Source: Cladophialophora immunda
Taxonomy: Eukaryota > Ascomycota > Eurotiomycetes > Chaetothyriales > Herpotrichiellaceae
Direction of reading: 5' to 3'
Assembly (NCBI RefSeq): GCF_000835495.1
Contig: NW_015622547.1
Location: forward strand, 3,100,001-3,164,000
Length of the DNA stretch: 64,000 nucleotides
The translations under genes and the position numbers were made by a program. The notes under the pieces are model-generated. The model saw only the letters and a program-made list of their open reading frames with translations, was not told where the DNA came from and made no database searches. Below are positions 1-10,933 of this stretch, piece after piece; position 1 is the first letter of the stretch, and each line of letters starts with the position of its first letter.

Positions 1-640
1 GATCGCCACCATCCCCGCCGACAGGCCTGTCGACCCGGCCATGGCGGCGTCGCTGCAGCGCATCTTCGCGCGGTCCGCGCAGCTCGCCACCTCGACCGCG
101 CCAAAGGGCCAGGGCACCTCGGCGCCCACGCGCACACTGCTGGAGCTCGCGTACAAGCCCGCCCACACGGCCGTCATGCAGATGGCCGAGCAGGTCGGCG
201 GCTGGACCCCCGTGCAGGGGCTGGAGACCCTGGTCACGCAGGGCCTGTGGCAGTTTGAGTTCTGGACAGGGATCCGGGTGCGAGGCCTCGGCGGGAGGAT
301 CAGTCGGGTGAGTTTTTGTCCTTTTCCACGTTTCTCGATTTGCACCGTTACCGTGGCTGATGCTGTTGCTTTCTCCCTCCTCCACTTTCTTAACTTTCTT
401 TCCCCTGCCCATGCCAGCCTTGTTCTTTTGACAGTATACCTTTCTATTTTCTCGATTCAAAACCTCGTTCACACTTCTACCCCACCCACCCCCTTTTCTT
501 CTTCGTCGGGCCAGCGAGCGAGCTATATATCCATCCAGTTATGCCCTATTTCTACCCATCCTTCGTCGATCCAAGGCATCCATTCGCATCGTGCTGACCT
601 GTCGCTGAAATAGGATGTTGTCCTCGGGCCCGCCGCGTAA
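1..640 (+). CDS. 3' end of an unidentified gene (5' truncated by window)
   Basis: The reading frame is open from base 2, so the gene begins outside the window. Coding runs to about 307, where a good donor (GTGAGT at 308) opens an intron ending in TAG at 611-613. The last exon, 614-640, adds eight residues (DVVLGPAA) and a TAA; the phases on both sides agree (phase 0). The visible tail of about 110 residues is rich in Ala, Thr and Gly, contains WQFEFWTGIRV, and is very GC-rich at third positions. I do not recognise the family. Reading straight through the intron gives a longer frame ending at 613, but that part is pyrimidine-rich and looks like intron. Confidence 0.5.
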
Positions 641-1066
641 GGAGAGGAACCGCATTGCTTGCTTGCTTGTGTGCTTGCTTGATTGATCGATCCATCTCTA
701 CGAAAAATTATAGAATGGGGGATATGTCTGGTCTGGGCCTGTTGGAGAACAGTGCGAAAACCTGGGAAACCTGGGAAACCTGGGAAAGAAGGTGATTTGG
801 TCAGCCCGTCGTCGAGACTTCTCGTCACTTGCTTGTTCGCCTCTTAGAAGGGAAGAGAAAAGTTCTTACAGACACTTGAAAAAAGGATCAACAAGTCCAG
901 TCGAGTTTTTTCTTTGTGGAACTGTTAAGCAGTTCGATACCGATGCTGCTCGCTACCAATACAGTCGCTCTACCGCTCAGGCTATTTAGTAGTAGTTGCA
1001 CATGTTTTTGAACCCTTTCCAAGCTCTAAAATCGTACAAGATATATCTCACCCCCCACATACATCT
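641..1066. other. Convergent 3' intergenic region
   Basis: This holds the 3' flanks of the leftmost gene and of NAF1, which converge here. No gene is seen. A 9-base unit is repeated three times at 761-787. Confidence 0.5.
761..787. repeat. 9-bp tandem repeat, three copies
   Basis: Three perfect head-to-tail copies of CCTGGGAAA, in the 3' flank between two convergent genes. Confidence 0.9.
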
Positions 1067-3310
1067 CTACTGCTGTCCCTGTGCCCTCCTCTGTTCTTCC
1101 ACCTGTCTCTGCAACGCCGCTGCAATGGCCGGGTTACCAGCCCATGCACCAGAGAGGTAATTCGTCTGTCCACCTGCGGCATGAGGCGAGTTGGAGCCAT
1201 AGGGATTTTGGCCGCCTTGATATTGGCCCGTCTGCTGTTGCTGAAAGGGGAAATTGCTACCAGGAAACAGAGGTGGCGGCGGAGGCACGCCCGGCGGTGC
1301 AGCGAAGGAAGGGAAGTTGCTCGGAGGCTGGAAGCCCTGGCCAAAGTTGAACGGGACGTTCGGGAGAGGGGTGATCGGCGAAGGCGTCATTGGAGGGTAT
1401 GTTATGTTCTGCGGTGTTATGGAAGGCGTCGTTGGGAGGTTGAGATTCGGCAGAGGGGCGGTGGATGGGTTGTAGCCGTTCTGGTGATTGCTGTGAGATG
1501 CGTTGTATTGACTGAAAGGAGGCTCGCGAGGCTGATTGAAACCTCCCCGTCCACGCTGGGGCCGGAACCCTCCTCTGTCTCCTCTGCCTCCTCGCCCTCC
1601 CCTCCCGTGACCATAACCTCTCCCTCGCCCGCCTGACTCTCCTCCTCTGAATTGCGAGGATTGGGGCGGTGGTGGAAGTGGATGCATCATTCCGCGTTCC
1701 CGCGGCTGCTCTCGAGGCGGTTCTCGCTTGGCGACCATTTCGGCTAGGTCACTCGGTCTTTGCAACGGCGTATAGCCGTCATCGCCTGCATCTGGCACTG
1801 GGACATCATCATAGTTGATTTCCAAGGGGCCATTGCCGTAAGCTGAGCCATCACTGGGATTGCGGTGACGATGGTCTGCGTGGTGACCTCCTCGACTGCC
1901 ACCGCGATGCGACCCTCTGGCGAACTTCGAGTTACCACGGCCTCTGCCTGTGTCCAGTGACCTCCCCTGTCTCTTCGCTTTTATCTGGCGCCTGTGCTCG
2001 GCCTCGGCTTCGTCATCCGAGAACTCCATCTCGTCCTCACCAACTTCCTCGTCGTGGAAATTCGAGGCGTCGCTTCCCTTGACGCTCTTCAACGGTTGGG
2101 TGAAGACAAACGTGGAATGCTCAGGAACGTAGAACACAATGACGCCGGCTTCCGACACACCGGCCTCCTTGATATCATCATCGTTGGTGAACCGAATGGT
2201 ATACCTGGGTTCCTCGACTCGCCCTATCAAGTCGGCAACCACTCCAACCACCGATCGATCTTTCAGACAAATCAAGGACCCGGGTTCTAACACCTGATAT
2301 TCGCCCGACGTCTTGGCCTTAACAACGACGGTACTCTCGACCACAAATTCGACGTTGCCCAGTTCTTCAATCTTCATATCTTCGGTGACAGTAATGTCCG
2401 GTCTAGGTATGACTTCTTCCGTACGTTCATTGGCCGTCCGGAGTGGGCCTCCCTCTTTTCTATCCCGAGGACCTCCTCCTTCATCGTCCGAACCCGCATC
2501 ACCTTGCATGAGTATGCGCGCCGTCTCCTCGGGATCCAGCATGGCGTAATCGCCATCAGCATCCTCGTCGCTGTCTTCTTCCGAAGAAGTGTCGTCGGAG
2601 GAGTCGGAGTCGGAATCTGAGGAGGACTCATAGGGTGATGAATCGATTTCCCATTCAGCACCCTCCGCACCTGGTTCAGGTGCGCTGGAGCCATCGGGGA
2701 GGATTGCGTTTGTTGGGTTGAGATCGAGGACGGTCGGTGTATCGGCAGCATTGCCCACGGTGCGTACCGAGGCATTGGTGTCGGGTGCGACTTGCGCATT
2801 GCGGTCGAGGACAACAGTCTCTGCCACGTCCATTGCCTCAATATCGCCCAAAACAGTAGCATCCGGTGCAGGCTCTTGAGTGGTAGTAGCGAGGTCGCTC
2901 GGATGTGCCTGCGCATCATGTCCTCTGTCTTCATTCCTGTTATGTTCTCCATCGACCAGCATTCCATCGGCCATTGGCAGGGTGCCATTAGTACTCGTAG
3001 GAGGGTCAGATGACGGTCTTGCGGCAGCGGCTTCTGCCTCGACTTGCAGCATCAACGCATCTAGAAGAGAATTTGAGTCAGACTGTTCAGGGGCGGCATG
3101 CTCCTCTCTCTTCTTCAGATCGGAAGATGACGTCTCTGGCTCTGGCTCTGCCGTAGAAACGCTCTGCTCGGCAGGGAGCTGCTCAGTGATGGGACCATTT
3201 TGCTCGGTGGCGGACGTCGACTGAGGCGGGTCGAGGGCACTCCTATTTTCGTCTGGAGAGCCCGTCCTCTGGCGCTTAGCAGGAGATGTTGGGAAGTCTT
3301 CGGCATCCAT
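1067..3310 (-). CDS. NAF1: H/ACA ribonucleoprotein assembly factor NAF1
   Basis: Single-exon protein of 747 residues. Naf1 is a nuclear chaperone that brings Cbf5 and partners to nascent H/ACA snoRNAs and is later replaced by Gar1. The Gar1-like core lies at about residues 300-450 and includes VEFVVESTVVVKAKTSGEY, the GSLICLKDRSVVGVVADLIG segment and the EEPRYTIRF strand. It is preceded by a long acidic, serine-rich low-complexity region (about 225-255) and followed by RGG/GRGG repeats (about 560-610) and a Pro/Gln/Asn-rich tail, the usual Naf1 layout. A basic PAKRQRT stretch near residue 10 may be a nuclear signal. It is divergent from the ferroportin-like gene, with 293 bases between the start codons. 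Confidence 0.93.
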   Translation of the reverse strand: MDAEDFPTSPAKRQRTGSPDENRSALDPPQSTSATEQNGPITEQLPAEQSVSTAEPEPETSSSDLKKREEHAAPEQSDSNSLLDALMLQVEAEAAAARPSSDPPTSTNGTLPMADGMLVDGEHNRNEDRGHDAQAHPSDLATTTQEPAPDATVLGDIEAMDVAETVVLDRNAQVAPDTNASVRTVGNAADTPTVLDLNPTNAILPDGSSAPEPGAEGAEWEIDSSPYESSSDSDSDSSDDTSSEEDSDEDADGDYAMLDPEETARILMQGDAGSDDEGGGPRDRKEGGPLRTANERTEEVIPRPDITVTEDMKIEELGNVEFVVESTVVVKAKTSGEYQVLEPGSLICLKDRSVVGVVADLIGRVEEPRYTIRFTNDDDIKEAGVSEAGVIVFYVPEHSTFVFTQPLKSVKGSDASNFHDEEVGEDEMEFSDDEAEAEHRRQIKAKRQGRSLDTGRGRGNSKFARGSHRGGSRGGHHADHRHRNPSDGSAYGNGPLEINYDDVPVPDAGDDGYTPLQRPSDLAEMVAKREPPREQPRERGMMHPLPPPPQSSQFRGGESGGRGRGYGHGRGGRGGRGDRGGFRPQRGRGGFNQPREPPFSQYNASHSNHQNGYNPSTAPLPNLNLPTTPSITPQNITYPPMTPSPITPLPNVPFNFGQGFQPPSNFPSFAAPPGVPPPPPLFPGSNFPFQQQQTGQYQGGQNPYGSNSPHAAGGQTNYLSGAWAGNPAIAAALQRQVEEQRRAQGQQ

Positions 3311-3603
3311 GCCTCGGTGAAGGAATAGATAGACCTGCGGCGTGAAGTGGTGTGTATGAGAGGACGATTAATCGCGTCCAAAAAAAAAGTTTCTGCAAAT
3401 GCGGAGAAGGTCGAGAGGGAAAATTGGCGGCGGCCGGTGGCCACCCGGAAGAACAATTCCTGCTGCCTCTCTCACTGGCGCCAAAACTTCTTCTCTTCAC
3501 AAGTCTTGCGGTGAGTTGTTGAAAGATGAAATCTACAGGCCTTGTGCACCCTCTCCGCTCTTGAAGCGTCATTATCGAGTGCCGCTGAGACCGGCCAAAG
3601 CCA

Positions 3604-5199
3604 ATGGCTGATACCACGGTACTCCCATCAGAACGTATTGCTTTATCAACACTCTCTTCACGCGACTCTCTTCCCGACAGAGGTACTGATAGCAATAGTC
3701 CACTGTCGACTCGTTCCCTTTCCGAAGACAATGTACCCTTCCTGGCACCGACTGACGCGACGGGAGGCTCAGCGAAACATGCCATATCCCCTGGACTTGC
3801 TCGAAGGCTCTATGTTTCCCACTTTCTGTCGACGTGGAATTTCCGCGGATTCGAATTCGGCGCTGTTTTGTTCCTAGCCAACATCTTCCCAAAGACACTG
3901 TTGCCTTTGTCTATCTACGCTCTGGTCCGGGCATTGGCCGCTATCGTCTTTGCCCCCTTGATCGGTCGGTATATCGATACAGGTCCACGTCTGCAGGTTG
4001 TTCGCAATTCGATTGTCTATCAGCGTAGCGCTGTTGTGCTCTCATGCGGTATCTTTTATGTCATGCTCTGGCAAAGGCCACACCTTGAGACATGGAATCT
4101 TTACGCACTCCTCGCTGTGGCTAGTGTCCTAGCCTGCGTTGAAAAGCTCTGTGCAATCATGAACACCGTGTCTGTTGAAAGAGATTGGGTGGTGGTCATT
4201 GCGGGTGACAACGAGGCCACTCTTCGCACTCTCAACTCCCAGATGCGTCGCATCGACCTCTTCTGCAAACTTTGCAGCCCTCTGCTCATCGCGTCATTGG
4301 AGAGCTACAACACGAAAGTCGCCGTTGCTGTTATGGGCAGTGTCAATGCCATGTCAACAATCGCAGAATATATCTTCATTGCCAGAGTGTACGCGGCGTT
4401 CCCGAATCTTGTGCGCGACAATCCACCTCCCACCACGAACGATGAGTGCGGTGATGACCTGGGACAAGCATCTGGGTCCGCCCCACAGGAACCTGTCAGG
4501 CTGTCATTGTGGCGAGATTTGAAGATCTATACGTCTCAGGGAGCCTTCTTGCCCTCCGTCTCACTGTCCATCCTGTACTTAACCGTGTTGTCCTTCTCTG
4601 GGCAAATGGTGACATATCTTCTGGCCAGTGGTTATACCTCGACAGTGATTGCGGTGATGCGTTTGATATCGACCGGGTGTGAGATGTCGGCCACCTGGGT
4701 GGCACCGTTGGCCATGGCTTGGATTGGCCCCATTAGATCCGGCCTTTGGTTCCTCAACCTCCAGATGGCCTGTCTAGCAGTCGCCCTCAGTTTGTTCTGG
4801 ATGATAGGGTCGCCATTCTGGGCTGCGTCTGGACTTATCGCGGGCACGATCCTTAGCCGCATCGGCCTTTGGGGCTTCGAGCTCTCGGCACAAGTGATCA
4901 TTCAAGAACAGGTCGAGCCAGAATATCGCGGGTCCTTCTCGACGACCGAGTCCTCCATCCAGAATATCTTCGAACTCTGCGCATATGCCTCGACCATTAT
5001 ATTTCCTCAACCGGCGAGCTTCAAATGGCCTGCTACTATGTCCGTTGCTGCCGTGTACACTGCTGGAGCTCTGTACGCCAGCTTTGTGAGGCGCAGACGT
5101 GGTCATTTGGTGCATCTTTCAAAATGCCTGGAAGGCAGAAAGCATTCGACCCTAGAATCGGGAAGACTCTGTCAACGGTGCAGATCAGATATTGGATAG
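3604..5199 (+). CDS. Ferroportin-like (SLC40) transporter
   Basis: Single-exon protein of 531 residues, the usual length for the ferroportin/SLC40 family, which exports ferrous iron in animals and plants. The match rests on the N-terminal part after a soluble 60-residue leader: YVSHFLSTWNFRGFEFGAVL, then FAPLIGRYIDTGPRLQVVRN, and the Asn/Arg-rich TLNSQMRRIDLFCKLCSPLL segment, which resembles the conserved R-x-D region of ferroportins. About ten to twelve hydrophobic segments are visible, with a charged cytosolic loop near 270-300. The start has a good context (GCCAATGG). Substrate in this fungus is inferred from the family only; other metals are possible. Confidence 0.87.
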   Translation: MADTTVLPSERIALSTLSSRDSLPDRGTDSNSPLSTRSLSEDNVPFLAPTDATGGSAKHAISPGLARRLYVSHFLSTWNFRGFEFGAVLFLANIFPKTLLPLSIYALVRALAAIVFAPLIGRYIDTGPRLQVVRNSIVYQRSAVVLSCGIFYVMLWQRPHLETWNLYALLAVASVLACVEKLCAIMNTVSVERDWVVVIAGDNEATLRTLNSQMRRIDLFCKLCSPLLIASLESYNTKVAVAVMGSVNAMSTIAEYIFIARVYAAFPNLVRDNPPPTTNDECGDDLGQASGSAPQEPVRLSLWRDLKIYTSQGAFLPSVSLSILYLTVLSFSGQMVTYLLASGYTSTVIAVMRLISTGCEMSATWVAPLAMAWIGPIRSGLWFLNLQMACLAVALSLFWMIGSPFWAASGLIAGTILSRIGLWGFELSAQVIIQEQVEPEYRGSFSTTESSIQNIFELCAYASTIIFPQPASFKWPATMSVAAVYTAGALYASFVRRRRGHLVHLSKCLEGRKHSTLESGRLCQRCRSDIG

Positions 5200-6183
5200 G
5201 TCTCTGGATCAATCAGCAAGTGAACAGGTATTCATATCTCTTGTGTTTCAAGTTCCTGGTCGGGATAACCGATCCAAGGACCATCTTCATCGCGACCAAG
5301 TAATCCATGCACCTGGCAGCGACGTTTCAGTATGTTCCAGCATTGGCAGCCAATCTTGTCCAGCTATCATTTATTATAATGTTGTGAAGTGCCCTTGGTC
5401 CAGCTGGATCCAAAGTATCTTGCAGTTCCAACTCACAACTACAGCGAGCCCAAGGTCGCAATGAAGTAAGACCTTATAGTCCATGCGTGAGCTGAAAGAA
5501 ACTAATCATCGCCATCTGACAGGTTGGGATGCCTAACGAGCCTGTGGCCTAAGCGTTGCGTATTCAATATAGCCATCTCACCAATCAGTGATCTTGTCGC
5601 GCGTCGCCCAACCATACCATTCACCTCCATTACCCTGCGACCGCGTCAATCTCGTATACTCCTGCCCGCCCGGAGATGGTACTTCGCTCCAGCTGACCGA
5701 CGCCCACATTTCGGTACTTGTTGATTTGATTCTGCGGAGACGGTCTTGGGCATCGCCAGCCCCACATCTTGGCCACAGTGTTCAGCAGTGCAGCAGTGCC
5801 TTCACCGGATGGAGATGCTGTGTATTCCTGATAAATGCTCTGATCAGGAACAGCCGTCAGTCCCCCATTCAAGGGCTCTCGAGGTGCACGGGTAACCGCA
5901 CGGGGCTTCGTCTTCCCGTCAGGGACCTTTGAGACCAGATGGTTGGACCGGGAGCTGCCAGACAGACATCAGATGCATCAAATCATGCAGCCGCAAGAAC
6001 ACGTCCAAGGCCGAGGCATCCCACCTTCCGCAATGGACAAGGCGGTAACCACTTGTATATAAGTCTCGAGGTCCCCGGTCGTCTCACTCATATAATCTTC
6101 TCCGGCTTCCCTTGGTCTCTTTGCCACCCTTCTTTCTATATCTCTCCCTCTTCAGCTGAGTTCCAGCACTGTCTATTTGCAAG
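5200..6183. other. Intergenic region and epoxide hydrolase promoter
   Basis: No gene is supported. The right end carries a TATA box and a pyrimidine-rich leader that belong to the epoxide hydrolase gene. Confidence 0.4.
6056..6063 (+). promoter_or_regulatory. TATA box of the epoxide hydrolase gene
   Basis: TATATAAG lies 121 bases upstream of the ATG at 6184 and is followed by a strongly CT-rich stretch (about 6085-6165), a common core-promoter arrangement in filamentous fungi. Confidence 0.6.
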
Positions 6184-7951
6184 ATGGCGGGCTACGACAC
6201 TGTCCCCCATAATGCCGAGGTGAAGGTGGACAGATTCACCCTGTCGATCCCCGATCAGGAAATATCAGATTTCAAAGACCTGCTGCGACTTTCCAAGCTA
6301 GCCCCGAAAACATACGAAAATATGCACACTGATGATGGCAAGTTTGGTGTCAGTTACTATTGGATGAAGAAGGCAAAAGACTACTGGCTGAACGAATATG
6401 ACTGGTATGTCCCAGTCTGTTGGGATGAGCTGGCACAATAACCAAGACACTGAGGCCTCTGTACCCAGGCGTGACATTGAAAAGTTCAACAACTCGTTTC
6501 CCAATTTCATTGCCCACATCAAGGACGACGACGGGGAGGATTTCCGCATCCATTTCGTGGCTCTCTTCTCCAAGAAGCAGAATGCCGTGCCACTCCTGTA
6601 TATGCACGGTTGGCCAGGTAGCCATCTCGAGCACCTCGACATCATGGACCTCTATCGCAAGAAATATTCGCCGGAAGATCTGCCTTACCATGTCATTGCT
6701 CCCTCGCTGCCAGGGTGGACCCTCAGTTCCGGTCCGCCTCTGAGCAGGGACTTCGACACCGAGGATATCGCGCGCATCATGAACAAACTGATGGTGGGTC
6801 TAGGGTTTGGGAGTGGCTATGTCTGTCAAGGCGGCGACATCGGTTCGTTCACGGCCAAGGTCATGGCAGGAACGTATGATGAGTGCAAAGGTGAGCCAGC
6901 CAAGCCCCAGTCGAAAACATAAGCAATATTGTGATGTGTCTGACGGTGTGTCTTTCGCAGGTGTCCATTGTGAGTAACTATCTCCCTTGCAGCCGCCACC
7001 CGGAGTCTCCCAGACTGAGGGGTTTTGTCCAGACAACTTCGCCGTGTCCAGCGAGCCACCCAAGAACGTGGATGAAAGCCTGATCACCGAGTCCGAGAGA
7101 CAAGGCATGGAGACACGGATGAAGGCCTTCTACACGACCGGAAACGCCTATGCGCGAGAACACGGCACCCGGCCGGCGACAATCGGGTTTGTGCTCGCCA
7201 GCAGCCCGCTCGCCCAGCTAGCATGGTAAGTAATCCCAAACCATGCCATGGACCCAGAGGTGTCCGCGACGCTGGCGGCCTTTCCGAACCAGTGACTAAA
7301 TAATCGCAACATTGCAATATCGTAGGATCGGCGAGAAATTCATCGAATGGACCGACGAGACGCCGCCCCTCAAAAACATCCTCGACTCCATCACCTTGTA
7401 CTGGTTCACCGAGTCCTTCCCACGCTGCATCTACTGCTACCGCGAGGTATGAGGACATCCCCCTTGCTGTTCCGCCAGTCTCGGTGTCCAGTGATATGTA
7501 TAGCTCTATTGTTTCTGACCACCCCGAAACACAGTTCTCCGTCCCGGGGAGCCGCGGCCTTCCGCACGGGAACCCAAAGTACAAGAACGACAAGCCGGTC
7601 GCGTACTCGTGGTTCCCCAAGGAGCTGGCGCCGGTGCCGAGGGCGTGGGTGCTCGCGCAGGGCCACAACCTGGTGCTCTTCCGCCAACACGAATCGGTGA
7701 GTTTTGGCCAGCTTTGCGTTTTCTCCTTTGCCCTACAAATCCCCGGTGGGCCACATTCATGGGTACACGAGAAGTGCAGTGCACTCCGTCCGTCATGGTT
7801 TTGGCTGCATGTATCTGGGTACATGGCAGGATTAACTGACGACCATTCACTACAGGGCGGCCACTTCGCGGCCATGGAGAAGCCCAAGGAAATGCTTGCG
7901 GACATGGAGGAGTTCATCCAGAAGATCGGCTGGCCGGTGAAGAAGGAGTGA
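6184..7951 (+). CDS. Epoxide hydrolase (alpha/beta hydrolase with EHN domain), reading frame interrupted
   Basis: Proposed exons: 6184-6404, 6469-6890, 6961 onward to 7225, 7326-7446, 7535-7696, 7856-7951. The product resembles microsomal-type fungal epoxide hydrolases, which open epoxides to diols. An N-terminal EHN domain (about 1-110) is followed by the oxyanion motif MHGWPGS, the nucleophile Asp197 in QGGDIGSF, lid-tyrosine region YSWFPKELAPVP, and the catalytic His in GGHFAAMEKP. All other joins are clean. The problem is after the second intron: with the only good acceptor (CAG at 6958-6960) the frame reads G-V-H-C-E and then TAA at 6975-6977, while the same frame downstream continues with the conserved LQPPPGV segment. 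A 36-base intron (6970-7005) would bypass the stop but is unusually short and removes conserved sequence. Either the gene is disabled, a base is wrong, or splicing is odd. Confidence 0.85.
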
Positions 7952-8817
7952 GGACTGCCTCCCCCCTCCCCCGAGCAACGTTCTGCGCGGCCGAGTCCGG
8001 TGTCCTCCTCCCCCTTCCCTTTGCCCTCGAGAGTTGACATGTTCCCCCTTTTCTAGTCCGCGCCCGGGCACAACGGGGAGCGATAGCCGTCTATAATACC
8101 GTGAGAGAGGTCATTCAATATCCCTTGTTGCTCGTGTGCCAGACGGGCAGGTCTTAATGACGGGTACTATACGCACGGGAGTGTCTTGCAGGCATTATGT
8201 CCGTTGAATAAATGAATGAAGACGCTGTTTTCTTCGACATCAAACCACGAGTCCTTGTTATTCCGAGGTGCGAACAAATATACCCATCTTCCTTCACGAT
8301 GAGCCAGATACACAAAATATGCGCATAAGCGTCAACGCCATCGTCGTCGTCGTCATCATGGCCCAGTCCAATCCAATCCAGTCCAGTCCGGTTCCTGTGG
8401 TATTCAGCACCGACAGAGTCCTCGGCTTTGGCATCCGTTTTGGACTGCGCCACCCCCCGAATTAACAAAAAAGTCCACCACTAGAACTTAGGACAATCTA
8501 GTATAGGATGGGTCCTTTGAAACGTCGCCCAGCCGTTCCAAGTCTCTCCCATAGACACGTCCTTCCCGCGCCGCACCTCGTTGGAGAAAATACACTCTCG
8601 TGGTATCTCTAGCCCGGGGTCGCTCATCCATTCTCGACGGCTCTCTGCCAGTCATTGCCTCACCAGGCTCAGGCTGGGGCCGAAATTGCGCCAGCTCAGG
8701 TCTGGGGTTTAGAAACCGAAATGGACCTTTTCGATTACGAGGTAGGTCAAAATCCATCGCCGAGTCTACCCTGTGGAGATATTATGCAGTGCAGTCCCAT
8801 TGTCTTCTCGACCCATC
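7952..8817. other. Convergent 3' intergenic region
   Basis: 3' flanks of the epoxide hydrolase and of the minus-strand conserved protein. A short run of GTC triplets occurs near 8343-8354. No gene is supported. Confidence 0.4.
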
Positions 8818-10933
8818 TCAGTCCTCCCCGTGGTGCATCTCGCTCAGCTCCTGCGCAGCCGCCAGTTCTTCCGCGGAGGGCATGTTGACGATCATCAGGT
8901 AGAGGACATCCTATTGTTGGTAGAAAGGGGCGATCTGTTAGCTCGGGATCGCAAAGACCCCAGATGGCATATTCATGGCAATTTCATGGCTCCAACAACC
9001 AAATCAAAAGGGGAGACATGGGACTCACCTTGCTGAGAATCCGCTTGATGGCGCTCTGGCCATTTCCGAGCCCGATGCCCAGGATTGCGCCGGCGAGGGC
9101 TTCGAGCCCAACTGGGCCTGATCCGCCGCCGAAGCCTCCCATGCCCATGGCAGGCATATTGGACTGGTTCTCGTAGTAGCCGCCTTGTTGACCGGGCCGT
9201 TGTTGATAAGTACCCTGATACTGATACTGCTGCTGCTGCTGCACCCTGTAGTATTGGTCCTGGCCATATCCCATTCGCCCACCAGCAAACCCGCCACCAC
9301 CCATCATGCCCATCCTGCCGCCGCCACTCCCCAGTCCGCCGAACCCTCCCATGCCCATGCCTCCTCTCCCGCCGAACCCGCCGCCGCTGCCACTAGCGAG
9401 TTGTCGCAAGTCTGGGGGATTGAGTCTTCCCCCAGTGAGCAGGGAGATGAGATTGCCGTTGCTTGCCGGGTGGTTGGGGTCAGCGTATCGGGAGGTGAAC
9501 TTGGGAGTTGGAGCGTTTAACTTGGCCAGGGCACTGTCGGGATTCTTCCCAGCCTGTGCGTTTGGACAGATGAACGTCAGCTCGAAAGCAAGTGCACAAT
9601 GGGGACAAGCCACGAAATAGAGCCGGGGTTGGAAGGAGGAGCCGGGGGAGAAGTTGTCCCAGGCGAGGCTTATTACTTAAGGAAGACAAGGGAGATCAAA
9701 GCAAAGTAAAGTTTAGGGAGAACAAAGGGTTGATGAAGCAGCCATCGTCACTTACATGCTTCGCCTGAGCCCTGCGGTCGAAGTACACATCCGCAAACCC
9801 CTTGTAGTGCTTGACCTTGTCCCTCTTGCGCTCTGCCTCGTCGCCCGTCTGCACCGCTAGTTCGTCGAGCTTGGGGAAGACCAGAGCAGCGCACTCGGTG
9901 AACTCGACGGTGTTTGGGCCGGACGACGTCTTCATGGCGCGCTTGATCTTGGCGCCGGTGCCGTGCGGCGTCGACACGCGCTCGGCGACGGTCGAGGTGA
10001 CGTCGACTGAGGTGTGCAGGGTCGGCGTGTCGGGCTGCCAGGTCAGCACGAGGCAGTAGAGGCCGCGGGGCCGGAAGAATTCGTCGTTGATGCGGTCGAG
10101 GAAGGTGTTTTGTCTTCCACGCAGAGAGAACGGTCAGCAACGGGGTCACGACTCCTCATCACCGCCTTTTGGAGGGACGAGGAGATGGATATGAACAGTG
10201 CAAAGTCTCACCGTTTCCGGCTCTGGATGTCCTTGGCTATATTCACGCTCACCGTGATGGCCAGCTGCACGGCCTGTGAGATTGCAGGCGGCAGGGCCAT
10301 CGTGGCGAACCCAGCCAAGTTGATGGCGTCGAGCCATGGAGAAGCGAGACTGGCCTGGTTGAAAGTCTCGATAAAGTCGAGGAAGGTCTCTTGGTCTATG
10401 CCCTTGATGGCCAGGTCTGGTGCATAGGCGCGGATGAAGCCTCGCTCCCGAGCCTTCGGTCGGCGCTGTGGAAGAATAACGGGAAGCGGAAGTTTCGGGA
10501 CCTGCTGGGTCTGGGTGACCTGGATATCCTCGTTATTGGGTCCGTGGTCTGTCAGTGTACTGGGTGTCGTCTGTGGCGGTGTCTCTGGCAGTGGATGCCT
10601 GCGCATGAATGCATCGGTGATCTTGACAGGGTTGATCTGGTCTCTCTTGGACATGTGCTCTTCTGGGTGCGGAGCGCTGGAGGTATTGGAGTGGACGCTG
10701 ATGAGCTCGTCTTGAGCCTCATCCAGATCCCAATGTTCTTCGTCGCCTTCTTCGAGACTGCCGTGTCCTGCATTGCCTTCTCGACCGGCCTCTGTGTGGA
10801 TCTCTTGCACTTTGACATCCGTCAAATGGCCTTTAGCATCCTTTCTCTCCTTGTGATGGTGGACGCCTTCCGATGCGAGGCCAATGCCAGATGCAACGCC
10901 CTTTACGGCGTATCGCAGAATCCTGTCAGCCAT
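8818..10933 (-). CDS. Conserved Pezizomycotina protein of unknown function, Gly/Gln-rich C-terminus
   Basis: Exons (minus): 10933-10212, 10113-9756, 9553-9029, 8910-8818, summing to 1698 bases (565 residues). The start chosen gives MADRILRYAVKG, the kind of start I recall for this widespread ascomycete family; an in-frame ATG at 11041 would add 36 residues. Key parts: a variable charged N-terminus; a helical block ARERGFIRAYAPDLAIKGID with TFLDFIETFNQASLASPWLD and a hydrophobic stretch ALPPAISQAVQLAITVSVNI; then NTFLDRINDEFFRPRGLYCL with a domain ending in a DRRAQAKH helix; then TSRYADPNHPASNGNLISLL and a Gly/Met- and Gln/Tyr-rich low-complexity tail with a poly-Gln run coded by CAG repeats. 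The last exon encodes LYLMIVNMPSAEEL. Function is unknown; I would not assign an enzyme activity. Confidence 0.85.

Noticed and set aside
7084..8040. 318-codon minus-strand frame over the epoxide hydrolase exons
   Set aside because: It lies opposite well-supported exons and introns and has no recognisable domain.
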